DNA of 64,000 nt from Cycloclasticus sp. 46_120_T64 (GTDB taxonomy: Bacteria; Pseudomonadota; Gammaproteobacteria; Methylococcales; Cycloclasticaceae): contig MAAM01000011.1 in the NCBI GenBank assembly GCA_002162695.1, forward strand, positions 248,001 through 312,000, given 5' to 3'. Both the position numbers and the translations under genes were made by a program. Numbering within the stretch: position 1 is the stretch's first letter; each line of letters begins with the position of its first letter. The notes under the pieces are model-generated. The model worked only from the letters and a program-made list of their open reading frames with translations, was not told where the DNA came from and made no database searches. This document shows positions 34,933 to 42,984 of the stretch, piece by piece.

Positions 34933-35148
34933 ATGAACACTGAGATAGTTTTAGAATCATCTATTCGTTGTCCACAGTGTGGGCATACCCAGCTGGAAAC
35001 GATGCCTACAGATGCCTGTCAGTGGTTTTATGAGTGTACGGCGTGTGGGGTGTTGCTCAAGCCATTAAAAGGCGATTGTTGTGTGTATTGTTCCTATGGC
35101 ACGGTGCCCTGCCCACCTATTCAGCAGGGTGACGATTCTTGTTGCTGA
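34933..35148 (+). CDS. GDCCVxC-domain small zinc-ribbon-like protein
   Basis: 71 aa. It has an N-terminal Cys-x2-Cys (CPQCGH), a second CxxC (CTACGV) and the family signature GDCCVYCSYGTVPCPPIQ. The family is annotated as GDCCVxC domain-containing (seleno)protein because some members have selenocysteine; all positions here are Cys. Function unknown, presumed thiol or metal related. Confidence 0.88.
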   Translation: MNTEIVLESSIRCPQCGHTQLETMPTDACQWFYECTACGVLLKPLKGDCCVYCSYGTVPCPPIQQGDDSCC

Positions 35149-35224
35149 ACATTATTGATGGATTTAACTGAATAAATATTGATCTTTTCAAGCCGGACTG
35201 AGTCATACGGTTAAGCATGGAGAA

Positions 35225-35761
35225 ATGATTTTGAATTCAGTGACACTAAATGCTACTCGGGTAGATCTACCGACTAGCTTACAGGTAGCGGGGAAAACTG
35301 AGCGTAATGATTCGGACGATGCGGTTCGGGCAGACAATAAAGCACAAGAAAACGAAACCTTGAGTGCACAACAGCTGAGCGATTTACGTAGGCTGCAAGC
35401 GATAGATAAACGTGTGCGTGCGCATGAACAAGCCCACGTCAATGCGGCGGCTGGCTTGGTTAGAGGGGGCGCGAGTTTTACCACTAAACAAGGTGTTGAT
35501 GGCCAGCAGTACGCGGTGGCCGGCGAGGTGTCTATTGATACCTCATCGATAGCCGGGGATCCGCAAGCAACGATATTGAAGGCACGGCAAATTCAGCGTG
35601 CAGCGCAAGCCCCAGTTGACCCTTCTGCACAGGATAGAGCGGTGGCGGCAAGTGCCTATGCCTTAGAACAACGTGCGACCATTGAGTTGCGAGACTTGAG
35701 GCTGCTTGAAGCTCAGTCCAGTGAGGCAAGCAATCAGCAATCCGTTGATGAGCAGGCCTAA
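35225..35761 (+). CDS. Putative metalloprotease-like protein (SprA/CJM1_0395 family)
   Basis: 178 aa. A low-complexity charged N-terminus is followed by VRAHEQAHVNAAAGLVRGGA, with an HExxH motif at His67-Glu68-His71, then the conserved YAVAGEVSIDTS and a helical tail. This is the SprA-related family of putative metalloproteases, seen in many Proteobacteria. No signal peptide is evident. No link to the catabolic operons. Confidence 0.8.
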   Translation: MILNSVTLNATRVDLPTSLQVAGKTERNDSDDAVRADNKAQENETLSAQQLSDLRRLQAIDKRVRAHEQAHVNAAAGLVRGGASFTTKQGVDGQQYAVAGEVSIDTSSIAGDPQATILKARQIQRAAQAPVDPSAQDRAVAASAYALEQRATIELRDLRLLEAQSSEASNQQSVDEQA

Positions 35762-35873
35762 GCTGTTTGAGCGGTTGTGGTGATGTAGTAAACCTCTGCA
35801 AAGATTTAATCGCTAGGTGTGTCTGATATAATCGAGGCTGATTATTTATCGACCCAGCCAGAGAAACCGCCTT

Positions 35874-36518
35874 ATGTTGCAGTATAAAATTATTCCCGTG
35901 ACTCCCTTTGAACAAAACTGTACCTTGTTTTGGTGTGATGAAACCATGCAGGCGGCGGTGATTGATCCAGGCGGCGACGTCACTCGTATTATTCAGGCAA
36001 TAGAAGAGAATCAACTGAGCTTGCAAAAAGTGTTGATTACCCACGCGCATATTGACCACGCGGGTGCGACACAGGCGATTGTTAACCACTTTTCAGTACC
36101 GATTGAAGGCCCGCATGAAGAGGACCAATTCTGGATCGATCAAATTCCAGAGCAAGTGCTGCGTTTTGGCTTTACCGAGGCGGAAGTTTTTACGCCTGAT
36201 CGTTGGTTGAAGCAAGGTGATACGGTGCATTTTGGCAATATTGAACTCGAAGTGTATTTTTGCCCAGGGCATACCCCAGGGCATGTTGTGTTTTTCCACC
36301 GTGAGTCTAAGTTAGCGCAGGTGGGGGATGTGTTGTTTTGTGGTTCGATTGGGCGCACCGACTTCCCACGGGGTGACCAAGCTACCCTGTTCAAATCGAT
36401 CAAAGAAAACCTATTTCCACTCGGTGACGATGTGCGGTTTATTCCGGGTCATGGTCCGATGGGAACCTTCGGCCAAGAGCGTAAAACAAACCCTTATGTG
36501 GGTGAAGCCAGTTATTAA
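35874..36518 (+). CDS. MBL-fold hydrolase, YcbL/glyoxalase II-like
   Basis: 214 aa metallo-beta-lactamase fold. THAHIDHAG gives the HxHxDH metal site (His57, His59, Asp61, His62). GHTPGHVVF, GDVLFCGSIGRTDFPRG and the final PGHGPMG supply the remaining ligands. Length and motifs match the YcbL type of hydroxyacylglutathione-hydrolase-like enzymes. Probably housekeeping thioester hydrolysis. Confidence 0.9.
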   Translation: MLQYKIIPVTPFEQNCTLFWCDETMQAAVIDPGGDVTRIIQAIEENQLSLQKVLITHAHIDHAGATQAIVNHFSVPIEGPHEEDQFWIDQIPEQVLRFGFTEAEVFTPDRWLKQGDTVHFGNIELEVYFCPGHTPGHVVFFHRESKLAQVGDVLFCGSIGRTDFPRGDQATLFKSIKENLFPLGDDVRFIPGHGPMGTFGQERKTNPYVGEASY

Positions 36519-36620
36519 TCGTTCGATAACCTCGATATAAGGAAGCTATTGCAGGCTTAATGTTTGTCCCAATGTTAAGTTTGTAGGTTGTGCCGGAATG
36601 CTTTGAGCTTTTTTTAAACC

Positions 36621-36637
36621 AAACAAACGTTTTGTTT
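36621..36637. promoter_or_regulatory. Dyad operator candidate AAACAAACGTTTTGTTT
   Basis: CG-centred inverted repeat similar to the sites at 2144 and 2813, placed immediately upstream of a -35-like TTGTGG. Confidence 0.4.
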
Positions 36638-36640
36638 TTC

Positions 36641-36668
36641 TTGTGGATTCTTCGCGTAGTTGTTATAT
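36641..36668 (+). promoter_or_regulatory. Possible sigma70 promoter of the activator gene
   Basis: TTGTGG, 16-base spacer, TTATAT. Moderate match only. Confidence 0.35.
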
Positions 36669-36852
36669 TTTTATAAGCATGAGCGGTTTTAACGGAGATG
36701 GTTGTTGGTTCGGTTTTTTAGCGATGCCTTGAAACGACTCAATACTCCTCGGTCTGTTAAGCATGATCGTAGCTATGGTGTTGTTTTAATAACACTTGCA
36801 TGAGTTGATACTGCGAATGAAATAATAATTATAAAAAAGGTGAGGCAGGGAA

Positions 36853-38793
36853 ATGCAAAAAGTACTTTTTAATCATGATATGGATTACCAGCGGAATTTG
36901 GAAAAAGCGTGGGAGTTATTCAACTCTGACATTGAGTTTGAAATTCCGAGTGTTTCTAAACTAGTGCTCGATTCCTGGGGGCGATCTAGAAATTTCAATG
37001 TCAATGCTAGGCTAAATCAGGCCGGCACAATTGTGAATAACGAAATATTTCAGACCATTCAGGACGATAATGTCAGTTTACGAGAAGCGGCGCGACCGGT
37101 CATTAAGGAAGCCCGTAAGGTATTAGATGATAATAGCTTGTTTATGTTATTGGCCTCTAATGCAGGCATTATTCTTGAACGTGAGGGGAATGCTAAATCA
37201 CTGGGTATGGCTGATTCTCAAAAATTGATTGTGGGTAGTAACTGGTCTGAACAGAATTGCGGAACTAATGCTGTGGGTACGGCCTTATCATTACAGCGGC
37301 CAGTACAACTGGTAGCACGGGAGCACTATTGTCAAATGACCAAGGTTTGGGGCTGCGCAGCAGTGCCTATTAAAGACTTAAGGGATGGTCGTATATTAGG
37401 CGTGTTAGATACGACAGGGCCTGAACACTTTTTCCTGTCGATGAACCTTGGTTGGGTTAAAGCGATGGCTTCATGCATAGAGTTCCAGCTGTCTGAAAAC
37501 AACAGTGCCACTAAATATCGTTTAGTCGAAGAAGCGATTGGAAGAATTTCGAGCTGGAAAAATGATGCGATTATGTTATTCGATGCTGATGGTTTTTTTA
37601 TTTGGAAGAGTAAGCAACTCAGCTCTAGGAGGAGGAAGGAGCTTCCTAAAGTATTGGCTGATGCGAGTATTGGTTCTCGTATTGATTGTATGTCAGTTAA
37701 GCGACTCAACCTTGACGAGCAAGTCGAGGGCCTGGGGCGGGAGTATTTGGAGGGCGTCTTTATTGATGGGAGGCTTGCTGGCCATATTGTTGTTCTTCCA
37801 AACCAAGAAGTCGTTGATCAACCGGCGATAATACAAGCTAGCATGGGCGCTGAGCAGCCGTCCCTGATCAAAGGCATCAGTGATAAGGTGGCTAAGTTAC
37901 GAGTATTAACAAAAAAGTTGGCGAATAATAATCTTATCGTTACCTTTACCGGTGAAACGGGTAGTGGCAAAGAGGTCGTTTCTAAAGATGTTCATTTGCA
38001 AAGTGGAAAGAAAGGCCGCTTTATTGCGGTTAATTGTGGGGCGATTCAAAAAGAGTTATTAGCCAGCGAATTATTTGGTTACGCCGAAGGGAGTTTTTCG
38101 GGTGCTAAAAAGGGTGGTATGTTGGGTAAGTTTGAGGCGGCGCAGGATGGAACCATCTTATTAGACGAGTTTTGTGAACTGCCATTAGATTTACAAGTTT
38201 ACCTGCTGAGGGTGCTCGAAGAACGTGAGGTTGTACGCATAGGCGAGTCAACCGCACGGCCAATTAATGCGAGAATTATTGTCGCGACGAATAAGAATCT
38301 GGAAGAAGAGCTCGCTGCGGGGCGACTGAGAGAAGATTTATATTACCGTGTGAACGCCACGGTCATAGAGTTACCCGCCTTACGTGACCATATCGATGAC
38401 GTTCAGTATTTATTTGATTTTTTCATGGATAAAGTATCAAAAGAAGCGGGGGGTCTCATACCAACACTAAGTAGTGAGTTTCGTGCTGCTTTGCTGCAGC
38501 ATAACTGGCCGGGAAATATTCGAGAATTGCGTAATTTTGCCGAAAATTGTTTTTTGATGAACGCCGGTGAGGAATTAACGCTCGCACATATTCCAGTAAG
38601 AATGAAGAAGCACTTATCTGCGCGTGTCGAATCAAACCCAGTCAGCGGTGGAACTTTAAAGGGTCTTGAGAGGGATGCTATTTTAGAGGCGTTAGAGCTG
38701 TCCGCGGGCAATGTGTCTAAAGCCGCCCGTCACTTGGGTATTGCTAGAAGTACTTTCTATAAAAAATTAGAGTCCTTAAATATAAGCCTTTAA
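36853..38793 (+). CDS. Sigma54-dependent activator, AcoR/AcxR-type
   Basis: 646 aa enhancer-binding protein. The N-terminal GAF-type sensor region includes GSNWSEQNCGTNAVGTAL and WGCAAVPIKD...ILGVLDTTG, as in AcoR. The central AAA+ domain has Walker A GETGSGKE (367-374), the sigma54-contact loop GSFSGA (413-418, usually GAFTGA) and Walker B TILLDEF. A Fis-type helix-turn-helix NVSKAARHLGIARSTFYKKL closes the protein. In known systems such activators (AcxR) switch on acetone carboxylase; here a near-perfect sigma54 promoter precedes that operon 9 kb downstream. The envelope cluster just downstream could also be a target, but I found no -24/-12 element before it. Confidence 0.92.
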   Translation: MQKVLFNHDMDYQRNLEKAWELFNSDIEFEIPSVSKLVLDSWGRSRNFNVNARLNQAGTIVNNEIFQTIQDDNVSLREAARPVIKEARKVLDDNSLFMLLASNAGIILEREGNAKSLGMADSQKLIVGSNWSEQNCGTNAVGTALSLQRPVQLVAREHYCQMTKVWGCAAVPIKDLRDGRILGVLDTTGPEHFFLSMNLGWVKAMASCIEFQLSENNSATKYRLVEEAIGRISSWKNDAIMLFDADGFFIWKSKQLSSRRRKELPKVLADASIGSRIDCMSVKRLNLDEQVEGLGREYLEGVFIDGRLAGHIVVLPNQEVVDQPAIIQASMGAEQPSLIKGISDKVAKLRVLTKKLANNNLIVTFTGETGSGKEVVSKDVHLQSGKKGRFIAVNCGAIQKELLASELFGYAEGSFSGAKKGGMLGKFEAAQDGTILLDEFCELPLDLQVYLLRVLEEREVVRIGESTARPINARIIVATNKNLEEELAAGRLREDLYYRVNATVIELPALRDHIDDVQYLFDFFMDKVSKEAGGLIPTLSSEFRAALLQHNWPGNIRELRNFAENCFLMNAGEELTLAHIPVRMKKHLSARVESNPVSGGTLKGLERDAILEALELSAGNVSKAARHLGIARSTFYKKLESLNISL

Positions 38794-39246
38794 ATACCAC
38801 CAATAAACTACAGCATAGCGGTAGTCGTTATGCTGTGGTCTTCCGTATTAATTTATGCTTAGTAGCCGGGCTACTTATTCTCCCGCTGTTTTGACTAACA
38901 TGAATTTTTTTCATCGACTCCCTAAGCGTTCAATTTATCTACTTCCACATACAGCGGCTGGGTGCTTTCCGCCGATCAATTCTTCTATGGACTCGTTTGA
39001 GTGTTTTTTAACACCTAAGCTTATTTCGATGAAATCTTACCCCCCGGCCGTTTTTACTAAAGTGTCTCCTTGAGTCTTGGGCACTACAACTCTGTCTCCG
39101 AAGGTGGCTTTATTTAGGACATATTAGTTGCTGTTTCCTTCTGTATATACCTTGTTTTATATTATATCTATTTGATATTAAACCATTTGTTGATGTTGGT
39201 ATGGATTGTGCATTTTGTTTGGATCAGTTTATTCATAGGGAGTGTG
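38794..39246. other. Gene-free spacer with weak hairpin
   Basis: An eight-base-pair hairpin ACAGCATA/TATGCTGT (38810-38836) follows the activator gene and may end it. The rest has an ORF of 72 codons that does not look like protein, and no clear sigma54 element. Confidence 0.45.
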
Positions 39247-40470
39247 ATGATGGTATCGAGCAGGTCGTGTTTGTTTTTATTTTTGCTGTTTTATTTGGCT
39301 GTTTGCCAAGCGGTGGGGACTGGGCGTAGTGACAAGGTGGTTGTTGCCGATATTGTTTCTATGGATCTTATTCCAAATGCAAACTCAAAAGAGCTCTTTG
39401 CTGGGGGCTACCGAGGCGTTTTAGGAAAAATAGTTCTGGCGGGTAAGGTGGCTGAGTTCAAGAGGGTTTCAGCCCCCTTAGATATGGATATCTTGGTTAT
39501 TCGCTCCTTATCGGATGACGAGGCGTTGATTGGTACCGCCAAGGGAGAGATTTATCGGCTGCGTAATGATCAACTCGAACGGGTCGCTTTATTGTCTGAA
39601 TTTAATGAACCCATTCTGGACATGGCCGTTAAGGGAGACGACGTATGGGCAGTGGGCCCAAGGGGCTTGGTGGCTAACTCTAAGGATAAGGGAGCTAGTT
39701 GGAATGTCATCGAGATAGATAAGGTGCGGAAAGAACTCGTGCTGGGTGGTACCGAGGCAACGAGTTGGTTTTTTGGTGTGTCGAATGTGGATGCCGATAG
39801 CCTAGTTTTTAATGCGACGGTTAACGGTAAAAAAGCGATAGACGATGAAGACTATTACTTTAATGCGAGCGAAGGAAGCATAGAAATAGTTAACCCTCTT
39901 GACCAAGGCAGTGATCTTCGCATCAGTTTCAATTACCTACCCGGACCACAATTTCAAGCTGGAGATGTGTCGTTTAATACGGTCAGTTTTTATGCTGAGA
40001 AGGTATTGCTGGCAGGGGAGTTCGGCACGGTTATTTCTTTTGATGAGAAGACGGGTTGGAGAAGTATTTATACCGAGTTAACGAATAAAGAAAGCAGTAT
40101 GCCGTATTGGATGGAAAGCAATGTTAAAGGGCAGAACATCATTCTAGTGGGGGCCGGCGGGGTGGCTAGTTTTAGTGCTGATGCCGGTGAAACCTGGGTT
40201 TCGCATAACCTCGATAATGATAATGGGATTTTTGATGCCGTGTTAACGGCGGATTCTAAGCTGATAGTTGCGGGTGCCGTTGGCACGATCGCGCAGCACA
40301 ACAAAAATCAGTGGCAACTTGCTGATCGTTCAGAGCTCGGCTTAATCGCCTGGCTTAAATCAATCGTCAGCCTGGGTGATGGCTCTTATTTAGTGAGTGG
40401 AGGGCGAGGTTCAATGGTTTTATTTAAAAATGACTTATGGCAAAAAATTACATTAACAGGGGCTAACTAA
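39247..40470 (+). CDS. Secreted YCF48/BNR-type beta-propeller protein
   Basis: 407 aa with a signal peptide (MMVSSRSCLFLFLLFYLAVC, cleaved near CQA). The Cys could be a lipobox-like residue. Repeats resembling YCF48/sialidase-type propeller blades are visible: AVGPRGLVANSKDKGASW, AGEFGTVISFDEKTGW, GAGGVASFSADAGETWV, AGAVGTIAQHNKNQW, SGGRGSMVLFKNDLW. The start at 39247 follows TAGGGAGTG; the track-length frame to TTG 39172 would bury the signal peptide. The stop overlaps the RND gene by one base. Such proteins accompany RND/DUF1302/DUF1329 loci; function unknown. Confidence 0.8.
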   Translation: MMVSSRSCLFLFLLFYLAVCQAVGTGRSDKVVVADIVSMDLIPNANSKELFAGGYRGVLGKIVLAGKVAEFKRVSAPLDMDILVIRSLSDDEALIGTAKGEIYRLRNDQLERVALLSEFNEPILDMAVKGDDVWAVGPRGLVANSKDKGASWNVIEIDKVRKELVLGGTEATSWFFGVSNVDADSLVFNATVNGKKAIDDEDYYFNASEGSIEIVNPLDQGSDLRISFNYLPGPQFQAGDVSFNTVSFYAEKVLLAGEFGTVISFDEKTGWRSIYTELTNKESSMPYWMESNVKGQNIILVGAGGVASFSADAGETWVSHNLDNDNGIFDAVLTADSKLIVAGAVGTIAQHNKNQWQLADRSELGLIAWLKSIVSLGDGSYLVSGGRGSMVLFKNDLWQKITLTGAN

Positions 40471-42878
40471 TGACTGAAATGCATACTAAGGCCGGGCGAT
40501 TTTCTGCCAGAATTGCGAATTGGGTGGTTGATCATCGAAAGACGGCCTATTTGCTAGTATTAATCCCCAGTTTGATACTGGCGTATTCGATACCCTCGAT
40601 TGAGGTTTTTTCACGTTTCTCTGACCTGCTTCCACAGCAGCACGAATATGTAAAAAACTATAATCGTATGAAAGAGGTTTTTGGCGGAGCGAATGTCATC
40701 ACGATGTCTCTGGAAACGAAGCAGGGAGATATTTTTAATAAAAAGACCCTTGATAAGGTGAAGTACCTCACCGAGGAAATTGATCTGATTACCGGGGTTA
40801 ACCACTATCAAGTGGCGAGTTTAGCGCACCCTAAAATTAGGGTCGTGAAAACGACCCGAGAGGGGATGGTGATATCCAAACCCGTTTTGCCACGGGAAAT
40901 TCCAATGGATCTTGATGAGCTTAAATTGCTCAAAGAGGAGATACTCAATAACCCTATTGTGTATGGCACCTATATCTCTAAAGATGGTAGCTCAGCCTTA
41001 ATAACCGCAGGTTTTGATGAGAAACGCTTAGACTACTCCTTGATCCATGACCGCCTAACTGAGCTGAAGATTGAAATGGAAAGCGATGGCGAAACGGTGT
41101 TGCATATAGCCGGTGAGCCGATGTTGAAAGGCTGGATATACAGTTACTCTGAGCAGTTGTACCAGATATTTTCGATAACTTTTTTAATTATTATCCTTTT
41201 GTTATATCTGCACTTTAGAGCATTTTCTGGTGTTTTCATCCCGGTGTTCTGCACCTTATTATCAGCGGTATGGGGCTTGGGTTTGGTCGGGTGGATGGAC
41301 TATAACCTAGACCCGCTTATTTTGGTGGTACCGATTCTCATTTCAGCGCGTACAACGAGCCATTGTGTACAATTAATTGAGCGATTCCAAGATGAAATGA
41401 GAAAGGGCGCTACATCGACAGATGCGGTAAGAACGTCTATGGGCGAGCTGATGATTCCCGCCTTCATTGCGGTATTTACCGACGCCGCGGGTTTGTTGGT
41501 GCTCTCTATATCTTCTATTCCGATGATTTCGAAACTGGGTATTTATTGCAGTTTCTGGTCGCTGAGTAATATCGTCACCGTTTCTATTTTAGTGCCTTTG
41601 TTATTGCTCGCGATGCCGGTTCCTTTCCGTCAAAGCAATAAACAGGTGAAACTATCTTTTGTTGCGATCTTGATGAATTCATTGGGCCGTTTCTTGGTGT
41701 CAGGTAAATCGACGATTCCATGTGCGATCTTGGTGTTGGTTATCCTAATGGGTGGATTTTTCTACGGTGATAAGGTGACCGTTGGCGAAAATAAACCGGG
41801 CTCGCCATTATTGTTTGAGGACTCTGATTACAATCAAGCGGCAAAACGTATTTCAGAAAAATTTGCTGGGGCCAACCAGCTGAGTATTTATTTGGAAGGC
41901 GAGGAAGCTCACGTGATCAAAAGGCCGGATGTGGTTAAAACCATGGAAGCTTTCATTGATCATATGAAAGATGCACCAAAATTTGGTGGTACACGAGATG
42001 TACCGACCCTCGTACGTTCGGTCAATCGTTTGTATCACTATGACGATCCACGCTGGTATATCTTGCCGAATAGCCAAAAAAACATAGGTAATACCCTGTT
42101 TATGTACGAGGCAGGTGCCGCTGTACCCGGGGTTATTCAAGAGTATATGGACCTAGAAGGACGACGTGCCAATTTTGTGGTGTATTTCAAGGATGCAACG
42201 GGGCCAACCGTCGATGGGGCTATTGAGAGGGCCAAAGAATTCATAGCAACACACCCTTTGGATGGCGTTCAATATCATATGTCGGGTGGGATTATTGGGG
42301 TAACGGCTGCTTCCAACGAGGAGGTGGAATATTCCGAAATCATGCAAACGGTTCTGATCTTATTGGTTGTGATGGTCTCGGTGGTGGTGACTTACCAATC
42401 CTTTATTGCTGCCTTACTGGTGTTTGTGGTGTTGTTCTTGGCAATCGTGGTTAACAGAGCGTACATGGGATACCGTGAAATTGGTTTGAATATCAATACA
42501 TTGCCGGTCACGGCGGTGGGTATTGGGATTGGGGTGGATTATGTCATTTATGTGATTGATCGAATCAAGGAAGAGTACCAAGCCAATATGTATAAGGCGG
42601 GTAATCAATTGGTCAATGCCAGCAAGGAACTGAATGAGGCCATCGTCACAACATTAAGAACCACCGGTGCGGCGGTGGTTTTTACCGCGGTTACGGTGGT
42701 TGGCGGGATCATTTATTGGATACCAGGCTCGGAGCTGCGCTTTAACAGTGAAATGGCGATCCTACTAATCCTGCTGATGATCAGCAATATGATCGGCGCG
42801 ATCACCATCGTCCCGCTATTGATACGAATCGTAAAACCAAAATTCTTGGGTAAAGGGATGGTTAATAAGGAAGAGTAA
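40470..42878 (+). CDS. RND/MMPL-superfamily inner-membrane transporter
   Basis: 802 aa. Hydrophobic segments occur near residues 28-46 (YLLVLIPSLILAYSIPS), in a block of about five between roughly 230 and 390, one near 415-430, and a second block between 620 and 790. Large periplasmic loops lie after TM1 and TM7, the RND duplication plan. GIGVDYVIYVIDRIKEE near TM10 matches the MMPL/HpnN-like branch, which moves lipids or other hydrophobic compounds, not the tripartite drug pumps, and no MFP/TolC partner is present. It is coupled to the YCF48-like gene and followed by DUF1302 and DUF1329 genes. Confidence 0.9.
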   Translation: MTEMHTKAGRFSARIANWVVDHRKTAYLLVLIPSLILAYSIPSIEVFSRFSDLLPQQHEYVKNYNRMKEVFGGANVITMSLETKQGDIFNKKTLDKVKYLTEEIDLITGVNHYQVASLAHPKIRVVKTTREGMVISKPVLPREIPMDLDELKLLKEEILNNPIVYGTYISKDGSSALITAGFDEKRLDYSLIHDRLTELKIEMESDGETVLHIAGEPMLKGWIYSYSEQLYQIFSITFLIIILLLYLHFRAFSGVFIPVFCTLLSAVWGLGLVGWMDYNLDPLILVVPILISARTTSHCVQLIERFQDEMRKGATSTDAVRTSMGELMIPAFIAVFTDAAGLLVLSISSIPMISKLGIYCSFWSLSNIVTVSILVPLLLLAMPVPFRQSNKQVKLSFVAILMNSLGRFLVSGKSTIPCAILVLVILMGGFFYGDKVTVGENKPGSPLLFEDSDYNQAAKRISEKFAGANQLSIYLEGEEAHVIKRPDVVKTMEAFIDHMKDAPKFGGTRDVPTLVRSVNRLYHYDDPRWYILPNSQKNIGNTLFMYEAGAAVPGVIQEYMDLEGRRANFVVYFKDATGPTVDGAIERAKEFIATHPLDGVQYHMSGGIIGVTAASNEEVEYSEIMQTVLILLVVMVSVVVTYQSFIAALLVFVVLFLAIVVNRAYMGYREIGLNINTLPVTAVGIGIGVDYVIYVIDRIKEEYQANMYKAGNQLVNASKELNEAIVTTLRTTGAAVVFTAVTVVGGIIYWIPGSELRFNSEMAILLILLMISNMIGAITIVPLLIRIVKPKFLGKGMVNKEE

Positions 42879-42909
42879 ACCGCTTTAGGGGGGTGTTCTC
42901 GGCAAAAGA

Positions 42910-42943
42910 TTTAAGTCTTCTGCAGGCTTGCAGAAGACTTAAA
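42910..42943. terminator. Perfect 15-bp hairpin between RND and DUF1302 genes
   Basis: TTTAAGTCTTCTGCA, loop GGCT, then the exact complement. There is no T run after it, so it is more likely a transcript-stabilising or processing hairpin, or a large palindromic protein site, than a classic terminator. Confidence 0.7.
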
Positions 42944-42984
42944 GGCGGTAAAAAAAAACAAATAATGATAAGGGAAGAGGAGCT

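Larger units (their letters stand above)
36519..36852. other. Regulatory spacer before sigma54 activator
   Basis: 334-base gene-free leader. It contains the dyad at 36621 and the promoter at 36641, then A/T-rich sequence leading to the RBS AAGGTGAGGCAGGG before ATG. Confidence 0.5.

Noticed and set aside
34933-35148. Selenoprotein status of the GDCCVxC protein
   Set aside because: All family Cys positions are encoded by TGT or TGC; no in-frame TGA is present before the stop.
38855-39073. 72-codon ORF after the sigma54 activator
   Set aside because: Composition is unlike protein, there is no RBS, and it lies in a leader/terminator region.
38794-39246. Sigma54 promoter before the envelope cluster
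   Set aside because: No GG-N10-GC element with adequate flanks was found.
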